Notes: generated by a model not told the origin, from the letters alone. DNA of 64,000 nt from Paenibacillus sp. Root52 (GCF_001426865.1 NZ_LMFO01000005.1:62001-126000); one strand, 5' to 3'; counted from the first letter of the stretch, positions 7,856-17,366 are shown. Made by a program: numbers and translations.

Positions 7856-8773
7856 TTAGTCTTCTTGTACGTTATAGAGCACACGGGCGAGTAGACCTTG
7901 GCCGTAATTGCCGAAATGTTTGCCAAAGATCGTGAGTCCCCGTTTGTTAACAGGTTCTTCTGTCACCGCAATGCGGAAGAGGATATCACTTTTGTAGTCC
8001 AGCCCAATATCATCTAACGTCACATCCGAAATGCGACAGCCGTCGATATAGCTACCTTCCTGCGTGATGCGAATCAGCTTCAGCATGCCATACTGATTAA
8101 GGTGAGGCGGCCACCAGTCTGGATTAAACGTTCCACGTGTATTGCCGAAATCACCTGGACTCGTCCAGCAGCCAATCTCGATACCGTTGATGTGAAAGTA
8201 AATATCCGAAGGGTAGTTATCGCAATAGCCGGGTGATTCCGAACCGAGTTCCATGGAGAGTTGAATCTCACTAAATGACTGATTCGGTTTCAGATAATTG
8301 GGAATGCGATACTCCAAATAACCTTCCGCAAGCCAGATCATCTCCGCATCAATCCGTAATGGATCTGCGAAATAACGTGGGTCATCGAATTCCCCAACGA
8401 TACTGTCCCGAGTCGCAAGTCCACAAGTAGGAGCAGCCTGATAATCACTATAATGTCCCACTTGAATCTCTACTTCATAACGGTTGTTAATCTCCTGCGA
8501 ACGCAGATCCACCATCAGCTTCTCCTCATTGAGATAGCAAATTTTCTGGATTCCATGTTTGCCGACAGCGGTATTTATTTCGATTAAACCGCTCTCCTCC
8601 AGCTTTTTGATATGCATTGTAATTGCTCCATTGCTAAGTCCCAGCTTATTCGCAAGATCATTGAGATTAAGGCTCTGGTTCTTCGCCAGTAGTTCAATGA
8701 TCTGTATCCGAATCTCCGAACTGAGGGCTTTGAAGATGTTCACACCCGACTTCAGATCCTTAATATAAATCAT
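7856..8773 (-). CDS. ArsR-type wHTH regulator with large C-terminal domain
   Basis: This 305-residue protein is nearly three times the usual ArsR length. Residues 12-75 form the winged helix (KALSSEIRIQIIELLAKN, LNDLANKLGLSNGAITMHIKKLEESGLIEI). Residues 100-300 are a beta-rich, aromatic domain (YLEYRIPNYLKPNQ, DIYFHINGIEIGCW, FNPDWWPPHL) that resembles a carbohydrate-binding jelly roll by eye, but I do not recognise a named family. It lies divergent from the arabinan ABC operon, so a ligand-sensing role in arabinan use is a reasonable inference. Confidence 0.7.
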   Translation of the reverse strand: MIYIKDLKSGVNIFKALSSEIRIQIIELLAKNQSLNLNDLANKLGLSNGAITMHIKKLEESGLIEINTAVGKHGIQKICYLNEEKLMVDLRSQEINNRYEVEIQVGHYSDYQAAPTCGLATRDSIVGEFDDPRYFADPLRIDAEMIWLAEGYLEYRIPNYLKPNQSFSEIQLSMELGSESPGYCDNYPSDIYFHINGIEIGCWTSPGDFGNTRGTFNPDWWPPHLNQYGMLKLIRITQEGSYIDGCRISDVTLDDIGLDYKSDILFRIAVTEEPVNKRGLTIFGKHFGNYGQGLLARVLYNVQED

Positions 8774-8995
8774 ATGTGTTGGTCCTTTCCCCGTTCACTG
8801 TTAGATAGGTTAGTGCACATTTCTATATTTTATTTTAGATAAGTATAAATGATTATAAGATAGATGGGAAGGGTAGAGCCAAGAAGCCTATCTTCTTTAT
8901 TATCGTACGATTGATTATTAAAATGAAGGTTCGTTTATCAATGTAGTGTTACATAAAAACATTTAAATTGTTTCATTAATCTTTGAAATAAACCA

Positions 8996-9024
8996 TTGAA
9001 AAGTATTGTAACCGCTTTTATAAT
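8996..9024 (+). promoter_or_regulatory. Arabinan operon promoter with embedded cre-like site
   Basis: TTGAAA (8996-9001), exactly 17 bp, then TATAAT (9019-9024). A cre-like TGTAACCGCTTTTA (9007-9020; one mismatch to TGWAANCGNTNWCA) fills the spacer, a classic repression position for CcpA. An inverted repeat TATAAT-TCT-ATTATA (9019-9033) covers the -10. The rest of the 8774-9321 gap is AT-rich. Confidence 0.6.
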
Positions 9025-9226
9025 TCTATTATACCTAAAATACTTTAACACTTCATGAATCAAATGCACCATTTGATTAAGAAAAGATCAAAACTTCCCT
9101 CTATCACCTTCCTGGTGTCAAAATTTCAAACGATGAAAATCATAGGTTAATCCACGGTTATGAACCCTAAGGAATGCTCCCAAACTTATTTTATTTCACA
9201 AAAATATAAAATGTTTTAATAAAGTA

Positions 9227-9298
9227 TTGACTAAAGTGATTAGTGTTTGATAAATTTAACAACAGAAATCTTATTTCACGCAATTGAATACGGTTACA
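9227..9298 (+). promoter_or_regulatory. Second promoter and downstream cre-like roadblock
   Basis: TTGACT (9227-9232), 18 bp, TAAATT (9251-9256) is a second possible promoter. On the minus strand, TGTAACCGTATTCA (9298-9285) matches the cre consensus with one mismatch and lies between the expected start point and the ribosome site. Confidence 0.4.
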
Positions 9299-9321
9299 AA
9301 TTCAGATCAGGAGGGGTTCAG

Positions 9322-10665
9322 ATGTTAAAGAAAAAGAGTTGGGTCACGTTTATGCTTCTTATGCTGGTTACTGCACTTGTCTTAGCAGGTTGCGGTGGAG
9401 ATAGCGGTGGGGCGAGCGGTAACAAAGAACTGACATTTATGTTCCGAGGCGGTACAGATGAACAGAAGGCTTATCAAGCGGTTGTCAAAAAGTTTGAAGA
9501 AGAGAATCCTGGTATCAAAGTTAAATTGATTGTAACGGCTGCAGATCAATATGCTACTAAGCTGAGAGCAGCGATCACGGGCAATAGCTTGCCAGATATT
9601 TTTTATTTTAACCCTGGTGACGTGAAAGCGTATGTGAACAGTAATGTATTGATGAATCTGACTCCTTATGTTGAAAATAACCCGGATGTGGATTTAAACA
9701 ATATATGGAAATACGGTGTGGATCTATATCGTTATGACGGCCAAATGGCAGGACAAGGAGACCTTTACGGTATGCCGAAAGATCTTGGTCCATTCGCACT
9801 TGGTTATAACAAAACGTTGTTTGAACAAGAAGGCATTCCACTCCCAGACAAGGACAAGCCATATACGTGGGATGAGTTCATTCAAGTGAATCAGCAAGTA
9901 ACGAAGGATACGAACGGAGACGGCAAACCGGATGTATTTGGTACAGGCTTCAACGTAAACTGGGCACTTCAATCCTTCGTATGGAGTAATGGTGCTGACT
10001 GGTTAGATGAGACCAAAACGAAAGTAACGATTGACGATCCGAAATTTGCGGAAGCGCTACAATTTTTCGCAGACATGCAGAATAAATACAAAATCACACC
10101 TTCTATTGAAGAAGCACAAACCCTGGATACGTACCAACGTTGGATGAAAGGGGAAATGGCATTCTTCCCTGTTGGGCCGTGGGATATGAGTACGTTTGAA
10201 GGGCTGCCTTTTGAATATGATCTGTTGCCATTCCCAGCTGGTTCTAGTGGTAAGTCCGCAACGTGGATTGGTTCCCTGGGTATCGGTGTTTCCGCCAAAA
10301 CGAAATACCCTGAAGAAGCAGCTAAACTGGTAAATTACCTTACAGCTTCTAAGGAAGCAATGCAACAGCTTGTCGATGCCAAAGTACAAATTCCGAACTT
10401 GCTCGATATGGCTGATGAATGGGCCGAAGATACATCAACGAAGCCAGCGAATAAACAGGAGTTCATTGATATCGTTGAAGATTATGGTCGATCCCTTCCA
10501 GGGAACTATACGTATAACGCAGAGTGGTACGATTTGTTCTTCACAGACGTTCAGCCTGTGCTGGATGGCAAGATTACAGCCGCAGAGTATGTGAAACAGC
10601 AACAGCCGAAAATGCAGAAGTTGTTGGATAAAGCGGTAGAGCAAGAGAAAAAATCTCAGAAATAA
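9322..10665 (+). CDS. Sugar ABC transporter substrate-binding lipoprotein
   Basis: This 447-residue family-1 solute-binding protein has a lysine-rich signal peptide and a lipobox LVLAGC, so it is anchored outside the membrane. The mature N-terminus begins [30 protein letters not shown] in pieces typical of the family, with DNA-encoded [18 protein letters not shown] and [11 protein letters not shown] further on. ATG 9322 is the start because GGAGGGG lies 8 nt upstream. Two permeases and two arabinan enzymes follow, so arabino-oligosaccharides are the likely ligand, as for AraN of Bacillus. No ATPase gene is present; a shared MsmX-type ATPase is probably used. Confidence 0.88.
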   Translation: MLKKKSWVTFMLLMLVTALVLAGCGGDSGGASGNKELTFMFRGGTDEQKAYQAVVKKFEEENPGIKVKLIVTAADQYATKLRAAITGNSLPDIFYFNPGDVKAYVNSNVLMNLTPYVENNPDVDLNNIWKYGVDLYRYDGQMAGQGDLYGMPKDLGPFALGYNKTLFEQEGIPLPDKDKPYTWDEFIQVNQQVTKDTNGDGKPDVFGTGFNVNWALQSFVWSNGADWLDETKTKVTIDDPKFAEALQFFADMQNKYKITPSIEEAQTLDTYQRWMKGEMAFFPVGPWDMSTFEGLPFEYDLLPFPAGSSGKSATWIGSLGIGVSAKTKYPEEAAKLVNYLTASKEAMQQLVDAKVQIPNLLDMADEWAEDTSTKPANKQEFIDIVEDYGRSLPGNYTYNAEWYDLFFTDVQPVLDGKITAAEYVKQQQPKMQKLLDKAVEQEKKSQK

Positions 10666-10763
10666 GTTAATCAACGAGAGATTGCTAGAAAGCTTCGAGC
10701 GAGAAGCGAACTACACAAGGTGAATCAGAGTTAAGTTGGTAAGTTTCGTGTTGCATAGAAAGC

Positions 10764-10803
10764 GATGCCAGCAGCCTGCTATCACGCTGCTGGCATCATT
10801 TTT
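10764..10803 (+). terminator. Internal (attenuating) terminator after the binding-protein gene
   Basis: An 11-bp stem GATGCCAGCAG / CTGCTGGCATC is followed by ATTTTT. It lies between the binding-protein gene and its permeases and would give excess binding protein with partial read-through. Confidence 0.8.
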
Positions 10804-10841
10804 GGATTCCATACTTGATATTAGAAACAGGGGTGAGCGCA

Positions 10842-11732
10842 GTGAATACAAAGTCTAGCTTGTATCGCAAAGAGAGGCTGTATGGATATTTGTTTATTAC
10901 ACCTCCAATTCTCGGTCTGCTGATCTTTGTTCTGTTCCCTTTCTTATATTCGTTGTACGGTTCGTTCACGGATTGGGATGGCTTGGGACAGATGAACTTT
11001 ATCGGTTTAGCCAATTTTAAAGATTTGCTCACAGATGATCTATTTTACAAAGCGATGTTTAACACCTTTTATCTGATGCTGGGGATTCCAATTGGATTGT
11101 TACTTGCACTCTTGCTCGCAATGGGCTTGAATCGCAAAATTCCTGGTACAACGACGTTCCGCGTGATCTATTATATTCCCGTTATTTCTTCTCTTGCAGC
11201 CGTTTCCATCATGTGGAACTGGGCTTATAACGGAGATTATGGATTGGTCAACCAGTTCCTTGCGCTCTTCGGCATTGAAGGACCTAACTGGTTGGCTAAC
11301 AAAGATACAGTCAAACCAGCTCTTATTATTATGACGGTGTGGAAAGGTCTGGGGTACACCATGTTGCTGTACCTAGCTGCCCTACAAAGCGTATCACGTA
11401 CATACTACGAGGCGGCTGAACTGGACGGAGCGAACGGGTTCCAGATCTTCCGTAACATCACCTGGCCGATGGTGAAGCCAGTGACCTTCTTCCTCGTGGT
11501 TACCAATATTATTGGTGGCTCCCAGATCTTTACCGAGATGAACATTATGACCCCTACAGGCGGTCCTGAGTACTCATCAGCGTCGATCGTTTTCTACATC
11601 TGGCAAAAAGCGTTCAGCAACCTGCAAATGGGTTACGCCTCAGCGATGGCCATGATTCTAGGTATTTTCATCTTTGTCATTACTTTGGTGCAATTCAAAT
11701 TAAACGAAAGATCAGCCTATGATGGGGATTGA
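10842..11732 (+). CDS. ABC sugar transporter permease (MalF/AraP-like)
   Basis: The 296-residue inner-membrane protein has six hydrophobic segments. The EAA loop is visible as YYEAAELDGANGFQIFRNITWP near residue 200. The GTG start at 10842 is preceded by AGGGGTGAG; an upstream in-frame TTG has no ribosome site. It pairs with the next permease to form the channel for the binding protein upstream. Confidence 0.9.
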   Translation: MNTKSSLYRKERLYGYLFITPPILGLLIFVLFPFLYSLYGSFTDWDGLGQMNFIGLANFKDLLTDDLFYKAMFNTFYLMLGIPIGLLLALLLAMGLNRKIPGTTTFRVIYYIPVISSLAAVSIMWNWAYNGDYGLVNQFLALFGIEGPNWLANKDTVKPALIIMTVWKGLGYTMLLYLAALQSVSRTYYEAAELDGANGFQIFRNITWPMVKPVTFFLVVTNIIGGSQIFTEMNIMTPTGGPEYSSASIVFYIWQKAFSNLQMGYASAMAMILGIFIFVITLVQFKLNERSAYDGD

Positions 11733-11759
11733 TGGTCAAGGGAAAGGAGTGAACCGGAG

Positions 11760-12602
11760 ATGTCTTACAGTCAAAGAAGGAAAGTAACGAACTCGATTAT
11801 TTTTATCATACTCGCGATTGGTGCTATTGCGATGGTTGCCCCATTGATCTGGATGCTGTCCACGTCGTTGAAGGAGAAACAGGATGTATTTGCACTTCCT
11901 CCTGTGTGGATTCCAGAAGTGTTCCAATTTGAAAAGTATAAAGAAATCTGGGAAGCTGGCCCGTTGCTAAGCGGGATCAAAAATAGCTTGATCATTGCAT
12001 TGAGTGTCACTGTGGTCGGTACGTTTACGTCCAGTATCGCCGCTTTTGCTTTTGCTAAATTGAGATTTCCACATAAAAACAAACTGTTTCTGGCTCTGCT
12101 TGCATCCATGATGATTCCTTATCCAACTGTCATGATTCCACAATTCATGATGTTCTCTAAGCTTGGTTGGGTAGATACACTACTGCCGCTGATTGTACCC
12201 GGGTTGTTCGGTAACGTTATTATGATCTTCTTCCTGCGGCAATATCTGCTTAGTGTGCCAGATGCAATAATAGAAGCGGCCAAAATTGATGGAAGCTCTT
12301 ATTTCCGGCTCTATTCTAGCATCACCTTCCCATTGATCAAACCTGCGATTGCAGCACAGTTAATTCTGTGGTTCATGGGAATCTGGAATGATTATCTGGC
12401 TCCAATCATCTATCTGAACTCGCCAGAGAAGCAGACCTTACAGCTTGTTATCGCAAACTTCAATGCGACCTATGCGATTCAGACGGATTATCCGCTTATT
12501 ATGGCTGCATCCATCGTTGCGTTGCTCCCAGTACTCATTGTCTTCTTAGTCTTCCAGAAGCAAATTATTGAATCTGTTGCGATCTCTGGAGTGAAGGGAT
12601 GA
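11760..12602 (+). CDS. ABC sugar transporter permease (MalG/AraQ-like)
   Basis: The 280-residue, six-segment permease has the EAA motif IIEAAKIDGSSYFRLYSSITFP. It starts 27 bp after the previous permease with AAAGGAGTG upstream. Its stop overlaps the ATG of the following arabinanase (ATGA), indicating translational coupling. Confidence 0.9.
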   Translation: MSYSQRRKVTNSIIFIILAIGAIAMVAPLIWMLSTSLKEKQDVFALPPVWIPEVFQFEKYKEIWEAGPLLSGIKNSLIIALSVTVVGTFTSSIAAFAFAKLRFPHKNKLFLALLASMMIPYPTVMIPQFMMFSKLGWVDTLLPLIVPGLFGNVIMIFFLRQYLLSVPDAIIEAAKIDGSSYFRLYSSITFPLIKPAIAAQLILWFMGIWNDYLAPIIYLNSPEKQTLQLVIANFNATYAIQTDYPLIMAASIVALLPVLIVFLVFQKQIIESVAISGVKG

Positions 12603-14077
12603 TCTCGTTGAAAAAGCGTGGCTGGAACATAAACAAGAGAGGAGTGGTTGCTTCAATGCTATTGTTCCTGTTGATTGGTGCGACGGGTTGTTCTGGAGAG
12701 GGGGCAGAGGCAGATGTGCCTCGCCCAACCTTTCCTGCGGAACCACAAGATACCTTGCTGTATGACAATTCCATATTAGATGATGAGTCTCGTTGGACAG
12801 TAAATAATGCTCATGATCCAGCAATTATCAAAACAGATCAGGGTTACTATGTATATTCCACGGACGTTCGTGTTGCCGGAGAGCCTAAGCCTGGCGTGAT
12901 GGTGCGAAAATCAGAGGATCTCATCAACTGGACATGGGTTGGTCAAGCCCTGCCAGGCATTCCGCCGGAAGCATTGGACTGGACAGGAGCCGTGAATTTA
13001 TGGGCACCTGATGTTACGAAGGTAGGAGATACGTACCGCATGTATTACTCGGCTTCTACTTTTGGAAGCACGCGGTCAGCCATTGGTTTGCAGACGGCCA
13101 CTTCTCCAGAAGGACCTTGGAAAGATGAAGGACTTGTAGTGAGCACATCGGAGAACGAACAGGATAAACTAAATGCCATTGATGCGAATCCTGTGTTGGA
13201 TGCCGACGGCAATTCGTGGATGGTGTACGGCTCATTCTTCGATGGTATTTATATTGCGCCACTCGATCCAGATACGGGCAAGTTCAAGGAAGAGGGTTAT
13301 GGTACTCGCATTGCCGCACGTGATCGGGCAACCGAAGAGGGTGCAGTAGAGGGACCGTACATCGTATATCATCCTGAATTCAAAAAGTATTATCTGTTTG
13401 TCTCATATGACTCCTTATTCGAGGATTACAACGTAAGGGTCGCGCGTGCTGATTCAATTACAGGCCCATACACGGATATAAACGGCATGAACATGCTGGA
13501 TACAGATCATCTGCCGCAATACGAGATTGGAACAAAGGTGGTAGGGGGTTATCGCTTTACAGAGGGCGAGGGCTGGGTTGCTCCTGGTCATAACTCAGTA
13601 CTGCAAGACGGTGACGATTATTACATCGTGCATCATGCTAGAGGTGAAACGGATAAAAATTGGCCGTACCTGCATGTGCGGAAAATGTTATGGACGAAGG
13701 CCGGTTGGCCGGTCGTCTCTCCCGAACGTTACGCTGGCGAGACGGTACAGGATATTCCTAAGTCTATGATTGCTGGGGAATGGGAAGGTATGGAGCTTGA
13801 TCCGTCTGTCGACGGACAGGTTCAAGCGTCTCCATTCACCTTGCAGCGTAACGGCAAAGTCACAAGCGAAAACGATTCAGGTACGTGGACATTCGATGGC
13901 AAACACATACTCACGATTGAGTGGAAGGAACGTAACTCGAACGGAGCCTCCACAGAGGAGTTACAACTGCTCCCGTCGTGGGACTGGGAGCTGAGCAAGC
14001 CAACCCTTGTGGTCACAGGTCTGAATGACCGCGGCATTGCCGTATGGGGGAAACAACTGAGCGAAGAGAAAGAATGA
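12599..14077 (+). CDS. Secreted GH43 endo-1,5-alpha-L-arabinanase lipoprotein
   Basis: The 492-residue protein has a lipoprotein signal (lipobox IGATGC, Cys31), so it acts on the outer face of the membrane. The GH43 catalytic residues are D73 (AHDPAII), D195 (AIDANPVLD) and E251 (VEGPYIVYH); the HNS motif (APGHNSVL) is also present. The C-terminal about 90 residues form a small beta domain like that of two-domain endo-arabinanases. It would cut arabinan into oligomers for the upstream ABC importer. The start overlaps the permease stop. Confidence 0.88.
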   Translation: MISLKKRGWNINKRGVVASMLLFLLIGATGCSGEGAEADVPRPTFPAEPQDTLLYDNSILDDESRWTVNNAHDPAIIKTDQGYYVYSTDVRVAGEPKPGVMVRKSEDLINWTWVGQALPGIPPEALDWTGAVNLWAPDVTKVGDTYRMYYSASTFGSTRSAIGLQTATSPEGPWKDEGLVVSTSENEQDKLNAIDANPVLDADGNSWMVYGSFFDGIYIAPLDPDTGKFKEEGYGTRIAARDRATEEGAVEGPYIVYHPEFKKYYLFVSYDSLFEDYNVRVARADSITGPYTDINGMNMLDTDHLPQYEIGTKVVGGYRFTEGEGWVAPGHNSVLQDGDDYYIVHHARGETDKNWPYLHVRKMLWTKAGWPVVSPERYAGETVQDIPKSMIAGEWEGMELDPSVDGQVQASPFTLQRNGKVTSENDSGTWTFDGKHILTIEWKERNSNGASTEELQLLPSWDWELSKPTLVVTGLNDRGIAVWGKQLSEEKE

Positions 14078-14372
14078 GAACCTTATAGAAGCGCGCATGA
14101 ATAAGCGCAAAGCTTCGCCTGGAGGGGCATCAAGCAGTGAAGGGGAAGGAAGGAGCCGAAGGAGCGTGTTTGTCATCGGATTTCAACTGCTGGAGAGCAG
14201 GTGGGAGGAAATCGGAGGACAAGAAAGGTGAAGGGGAAGGAAGGAGCCGAAGGAGCGTGTTTGTCATCGGATTTCAACTGCTGGAGAGCAGGTGGGAGGA
14301 AATCGGAGGACAAGAAAGCGACGCAGGCCCGTCATTCCCTGGAACGTCCGCGCTGCCCCTCACGCCTAGATT
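14074..14372 (+). repeat. Structured repeat array, long unit A
   Basis: First of two roughly 290-300 bp units (period 368 bp). It opens with TGAGAACCTTATAGAAGC and an RNA-like hairpin (GAAGC-GCGC...GCGC-GCTTC). It holds two tandem core elements starting at 14161 and 14252, then ends with CTCACGCCTAGATTTGTT. Each core folds as nested stems TTGTC/GACAA, GATTTC/GAAATC and CTGCT/AGCAG. The first core lacks the closing CGACGCAGG end. Unit A starts inside the 3' end of the arabinanase gene. Confidence 0.8.
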
Positions 14373-14441
14373 TGTTACTCATGTGCAGTCGACAGGAAGG
14401 TAGTCGACTATCCACAACCAATCGAGCCACAACAATGGTTC

Positions 14442-14730
14442 GATGAGAACCTTATAGAAGCGCGCATGAAGAAGCGCAAAGCTTTGCCTTGGAGGGGTAT
14501 CAAGCAGTGAAGGGGAAGGAAGGAGCCGAAGGAGCGTGTTTGTCATCGGATTTCAACTGCTGGAGAGCAGGTGGGAGGAAATCGGAGGACAAGAAAGCGA
14601 CGCAGGGGAGCGTGTTTGTCATCGGATTTCAACTGCTGGAGAGCAGGTGGGAGGAAATCGGAGGACAAGAAAGCGACGCAGGCTCGTCATTCCCCGAAGT
14701 GTCAGCGATGCCCTCACGCCTAGGTTTGTT
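14442..14730 (+). repeat. Structured repeat array, long unit B
   Basis: Second copy of the long unit, also with two cores (14531-14606 and 14607-14682), here exactly tandem with a 76-bp period, against 91 bp in unit A. In the opening hairpin the last pair is G-C in unit A and G-U in unit B, so pairing is kept. The open frames crossing the array read the same DNA in different frames, which argues against protein coding. Confidence 0.8.
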
Positions 14731-14796
14731 CGTTTTCACCAGCTTATATTGTTCTCTTCGAACCAATGCATATTACATTTGAAAGGAAGCAATCTT

Positions 14797-15780
14797 ATGA
14801 CACAATCCATTACATTTACCAATCCTATTCTAGAACAGCGTGCCGATCCGTGGGTGTACCGCCATACGGATGGTTACTATTATTTCTCCGCTTCTGTACC
14901 TGCATTTGACCGGATCGAAATCCGGCGTGCGCGCACAATTGAGGAGTTGAAGGATGCGGAGCCAGTGACGGCATGGCGCAAGCGCGACACAGGACCGATG
15001 AGCGCCAACATCTGGGCGCCTGAGATTCATTTTATCGACGGGAAATGGTATATCTATTATGCCGCGGCACATACGAGTGAGACGAATGAAGGTTTGTTTG
15101 ATCACCGGATGTACGTACTGGAAAATGAATCTGCGAATCCACTAGAGGGTGAGTGGGTTGAGAAAGGGCAGACGCGGACACGTTGGGAGAGCTTTGCTTT
15201 GGACGCGACGACGTTTGAGCACCGAGGCATCCGCTATCTCGTCTGGGCACAGAAAGATCCGGATATTCCAGGTAACTCTAACCTATATATCTCCGAGATG
15301 GAGAATCCGTGGACACTGCGCGGAGAACAGGTCATGATCTCTACACCTGAATATGATTGGGAGATCATTGGTTTCAAAGTCAATGAAGGTGCGGCTGTAT
15401 TGCACCGAAATGGACGTATTTTCATTGGTTATTCAGCCAGCGCCACAGATTATAATTATTGCATGGGATTACTCACAGCAGATGAGAATGCCGATCTGCT
15501 CGATCCAGCAAGCTGGGTGAAATCGCCTGAGCCGGTATTCCAGACATGTGAAGCGAACGGCCAGTATGGCCCAGGCCACAACAGCTTTACCGTAACACCG
15601 GATGGGCAGACGGATATCCTCATTTATCATGCCCGTAACTACAAAGAGATCGAGGGAGATCCACTCTATGATCCTAACCGTCATGCCCGTGCTCAAGTAA
15701 TCCACTGGAGAGAGGATGGTACACCTGATTTTGGTGTTCCTGTCCCCGATGGTAAAGCTGTAGCTGAAGTGGAACAATAA
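14797..15780 (+). CDS. GH43 exo-alpha-L-arabinofuranosidase (cytoplasmic)
   Basis: The 327-residue protein lacks a signal peptide. Catalytic residues read D17 (RADPWV), D136 (ALDATTF) and E197 (VNEGAAVL), and GPGHNSF near residue 262 matches the GH43 HNS motif. It resembles GH43 enzymes that remove arabinose from arabino-oligosaccharides, the expected last step after import. ATG 14797 follows GAAAGGAAGC; the frame is open upstream to 14536 only because it runs through the repeat array. It is separated from the operon by that array, which may modulate read-through. Confidence 0.85.
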   Translation: MTQSITFTNPILEQRADPWVYRHTDGYYYFSASVPAFDRIEIRRARTIEELKDAEPVTAWRKRDTGPMSANIWAPEIHFIDGKWYIYYAAAHTSETNEGLFDHRMYVLENESANPLEGEWVEKGQTRTRWESFALDATTFEHRGIRYLVWAQKDPDIPGNSNLYISEMENPWTLRGEQVMISTPEYDWEIIGFKVNEGAAVLHRNGRIFIGYSASATDYNYCMGLLTADENADLLDPASWVKSPEPVFQTCEANGQYGPGHNSFTVTPDGQTDILIYHARNYKEIEGDPLYDPNRHARAQVIHWREDGTPDFGVPVPDGKAVAEVEQ

Positions 15781-15801
15781 TTAGATAGAATGTAAACGAT
15801 A

Positions 15802-15845
15802 GAAGTAGCCCTTAGTCAGTATAATAGCTGATTAAGGGCTTCTCT
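15802..15845 (+). terminator. End of the arabinan operon
   Basis: Stem GAAG-AGCCCTTA-TCAG / CTGA-TAAGGGCTTC with few mismatches, followed by a weak TCTCTCGTT tract. Confidence 0.6.
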
Positions 15846-15994
15846 CGTTAATGAAGGAAGAGGCTGAACTAACATAACGCATGAATTGAATCCGTTCTTG
15901 CACCTTTCACGTATACAACGTATAGATGAAGTTAATATGTAAATAGAACAGCTCTTGCTATAGTTCAATTGATATCATGCTAGGAGGACAATAT

Positions 15995-16840
15995 ATGGAT
16001 TCGCGTGAAACTTTGGATCAGGAACTGCAACTGATTCATAAATGGGAGAAAGAGCAGAAGGACTTGTTCATTTGGGACAAAATCGGTCGTCTGCCATTTG
16101 CAATGCTGGATAAAGTTATGCCTAAGGCATTGAAAGATAAGATTGGAAATTCGCTCAATGAAGTAGGACAGTATGTACAGCATGGTGGTAAGTTTCTTGT
16201 TCAGAAGAAGAAGGTAGCGAAGCTGCTACAGGAGGAAGCTCAGCGAACAGGTCATTCGATGTTAGGTCATACGGATCGTCTTGAACGGGAAGCTGAGGAA
16301 GAAAGCACAACGAAAATTCACAGTGTCGAGAACCTGCCACTTGAAGTATTGGATCGTGTAGCTGATAACATCGCTGAGAGTCGTACCAAGTTTGCAGCAG
16401 CGCAAGGAGCGGCAACAGGCATTGGTGGAATTGTGACGATTGCTGCGGATATTCCAATGGTGATGGGACTTTCTTTAAAAGTATTACAAGAGATGGCGCT
16501 ATGTTACGGTTATGATCCGGATGAGCCACAGGAACGCATTTTCATTGTGAAGTGTCTGCAATTTACATCGGCAGATATCGTAGGTAAGAAGGCAATCATT
16601 GATGAACTGGCAGACTACGAGAATCCTGATAAACAGGTTGAAGTGATGTCGCAAATGCAAGGATGGCGAGAGGTGTTTGAATCCTATCGTGAATCCTTCG
16701 GGTGGAAAAAGCTATTTCAACTCATTCCGATTGCTGGTATGATCTTTGGTTCAGTGAGCAATAAAAACACAATTCGGGATGTGGCTGAGACGGGGAAAAT
16801 GCTGTACAAAAAACGGCTGATTCTGCAACGTTTGAAGTAA
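15995..16840 (+). CDS. EcsC-family protein
   Basis: The 281-residue protein shows the EcsC-family core: AAQGAATGIGGIVTIAADIPMV (split here by motif, around 140-165), then LKVLQEMALCYGYD and PIAGMIFGSVSNKNT near the C-terminus. Two short hydrophobic stretches suggest membrane association. EcsC belongs to the Ecs ABC locus in Bacillus, but no EcsAB genes are here. ATG 15995 follows TAGGAGGAC; the upstream ATG 15977 lacks a site. Function is uncertain. Confidence 0.78.
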   Translation: MDSRETLDQELQLIHKWEKEQKDLFIWDKIGRLPFAMLDKVMPKALKDKIGNSLNEVGQYVQHGGKFLVQKKKVAKLLQEEAQRTGHSMLGHTDRLEREAEEESTTKIHSVENLPLEVLDRVADNIAESRTKFAAAQGAATGIGGIVTIAADIPMVMGLSLKVLQEMALCYGYDPDEPQERIFIVKCLQFTSADIVGKKAIIDELADYENPDKQVEVMSQMQGWREVFESYRESFGWKKLFQLIPIAGMIFGSVSNKNTIRDVAETGKMLYKKRLILQRLK

Positions 16841-16877
16841 AATGGTTAGAAGGTCTGCCTGAAAGAGAGGAACAAAC

Positions 16878-17366
16878 ATGTTAGACAAACAAGGTTTCTA
16901 TCACTTATTAGATAGCTATAATATAAATTACGAAAGTATTGAACATCCAGCAGTATATACGATGGAGGAAATATTCTCTTATCAAATTCCGCATACAGAG
17001 CATATCGTGAAAAATCTATTTCTACGTGATGATAAAAAACGAAACTATTATCTAGTGACTATAGCTGGAACGAAGTCCGTTGATTTGAGGAGTTTAAGCG
17101 AAACGATCCCTAGCCGCAAACTGAGTTTTGCTAGTGAAAAGGATTTGTTGGAACTTCTCAGACTGGAAAAAGGACATGTAAATCCGATGGGAGTCTTCAA
17201 TAATATTCAGCAAAACGTAACCGTAGTCTTTGATAAGGATTTAGTCGGTCAAAAAATAGGGATTCATCCCATGGAAAATACAGCGACTGTATTCCTTGAA
17301 TTTGAAGATGTTAAGGCATTGATTACAGCTCATGGAAGTAACATCGTAATGTGTGACGTTGAATAA
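16878..17366 (+). CDS. YbaK/ProX-type aminoacyl-tRNA editing protein
   Basis: The 162-residue single-domain protein resembles free-standing homologues of the ProRS editing (INS) domain. The motifs IEHPAVYTMEE, HIVKNLFLRDDK, YYLVTIAGTKSVDLR and GHVNPMGV (the GxxxP loop of the deacylase site) are visible. It should hydrolyse mischarged Ala-tRNA(Pro) or a similar error product. The ProRS at 30267 appears to have its own insertion domain, so this would be a back-up or different-specificity enzyme. Confidence 0.8.
   Translation: MLDKQGFYHLLDSYNINYESIEHPAVYTMEEIFSYQIPHTEHIVKNLFLRDDKKRNYYLVTIAGTKSVDLRSLSETIPSRKLSFASEKDLLELLRLEKGHVNPMGVFNNIQQNVTVVFDKDLVGQKIGIHPMENTATVFLEFEDVKALITAHGSNIVMCDVE

Noticed and set aside
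14161..14682. Repeat array considered as a CRISPR
   Set aside because: The copies are nearly identical with no unique spacers, and no cas genes are present.
14137..14782. Overlapping open frames of 80-97 codons and the N-terminal extension of the arabinofuranosidase frame to 14536
   Set aside because: They run through the repeat array. The repeat periods (91 and 76 bp) are not multiples of three, so the same DNA is read in different frames; none has a proper ribosome site except those inside repeats.
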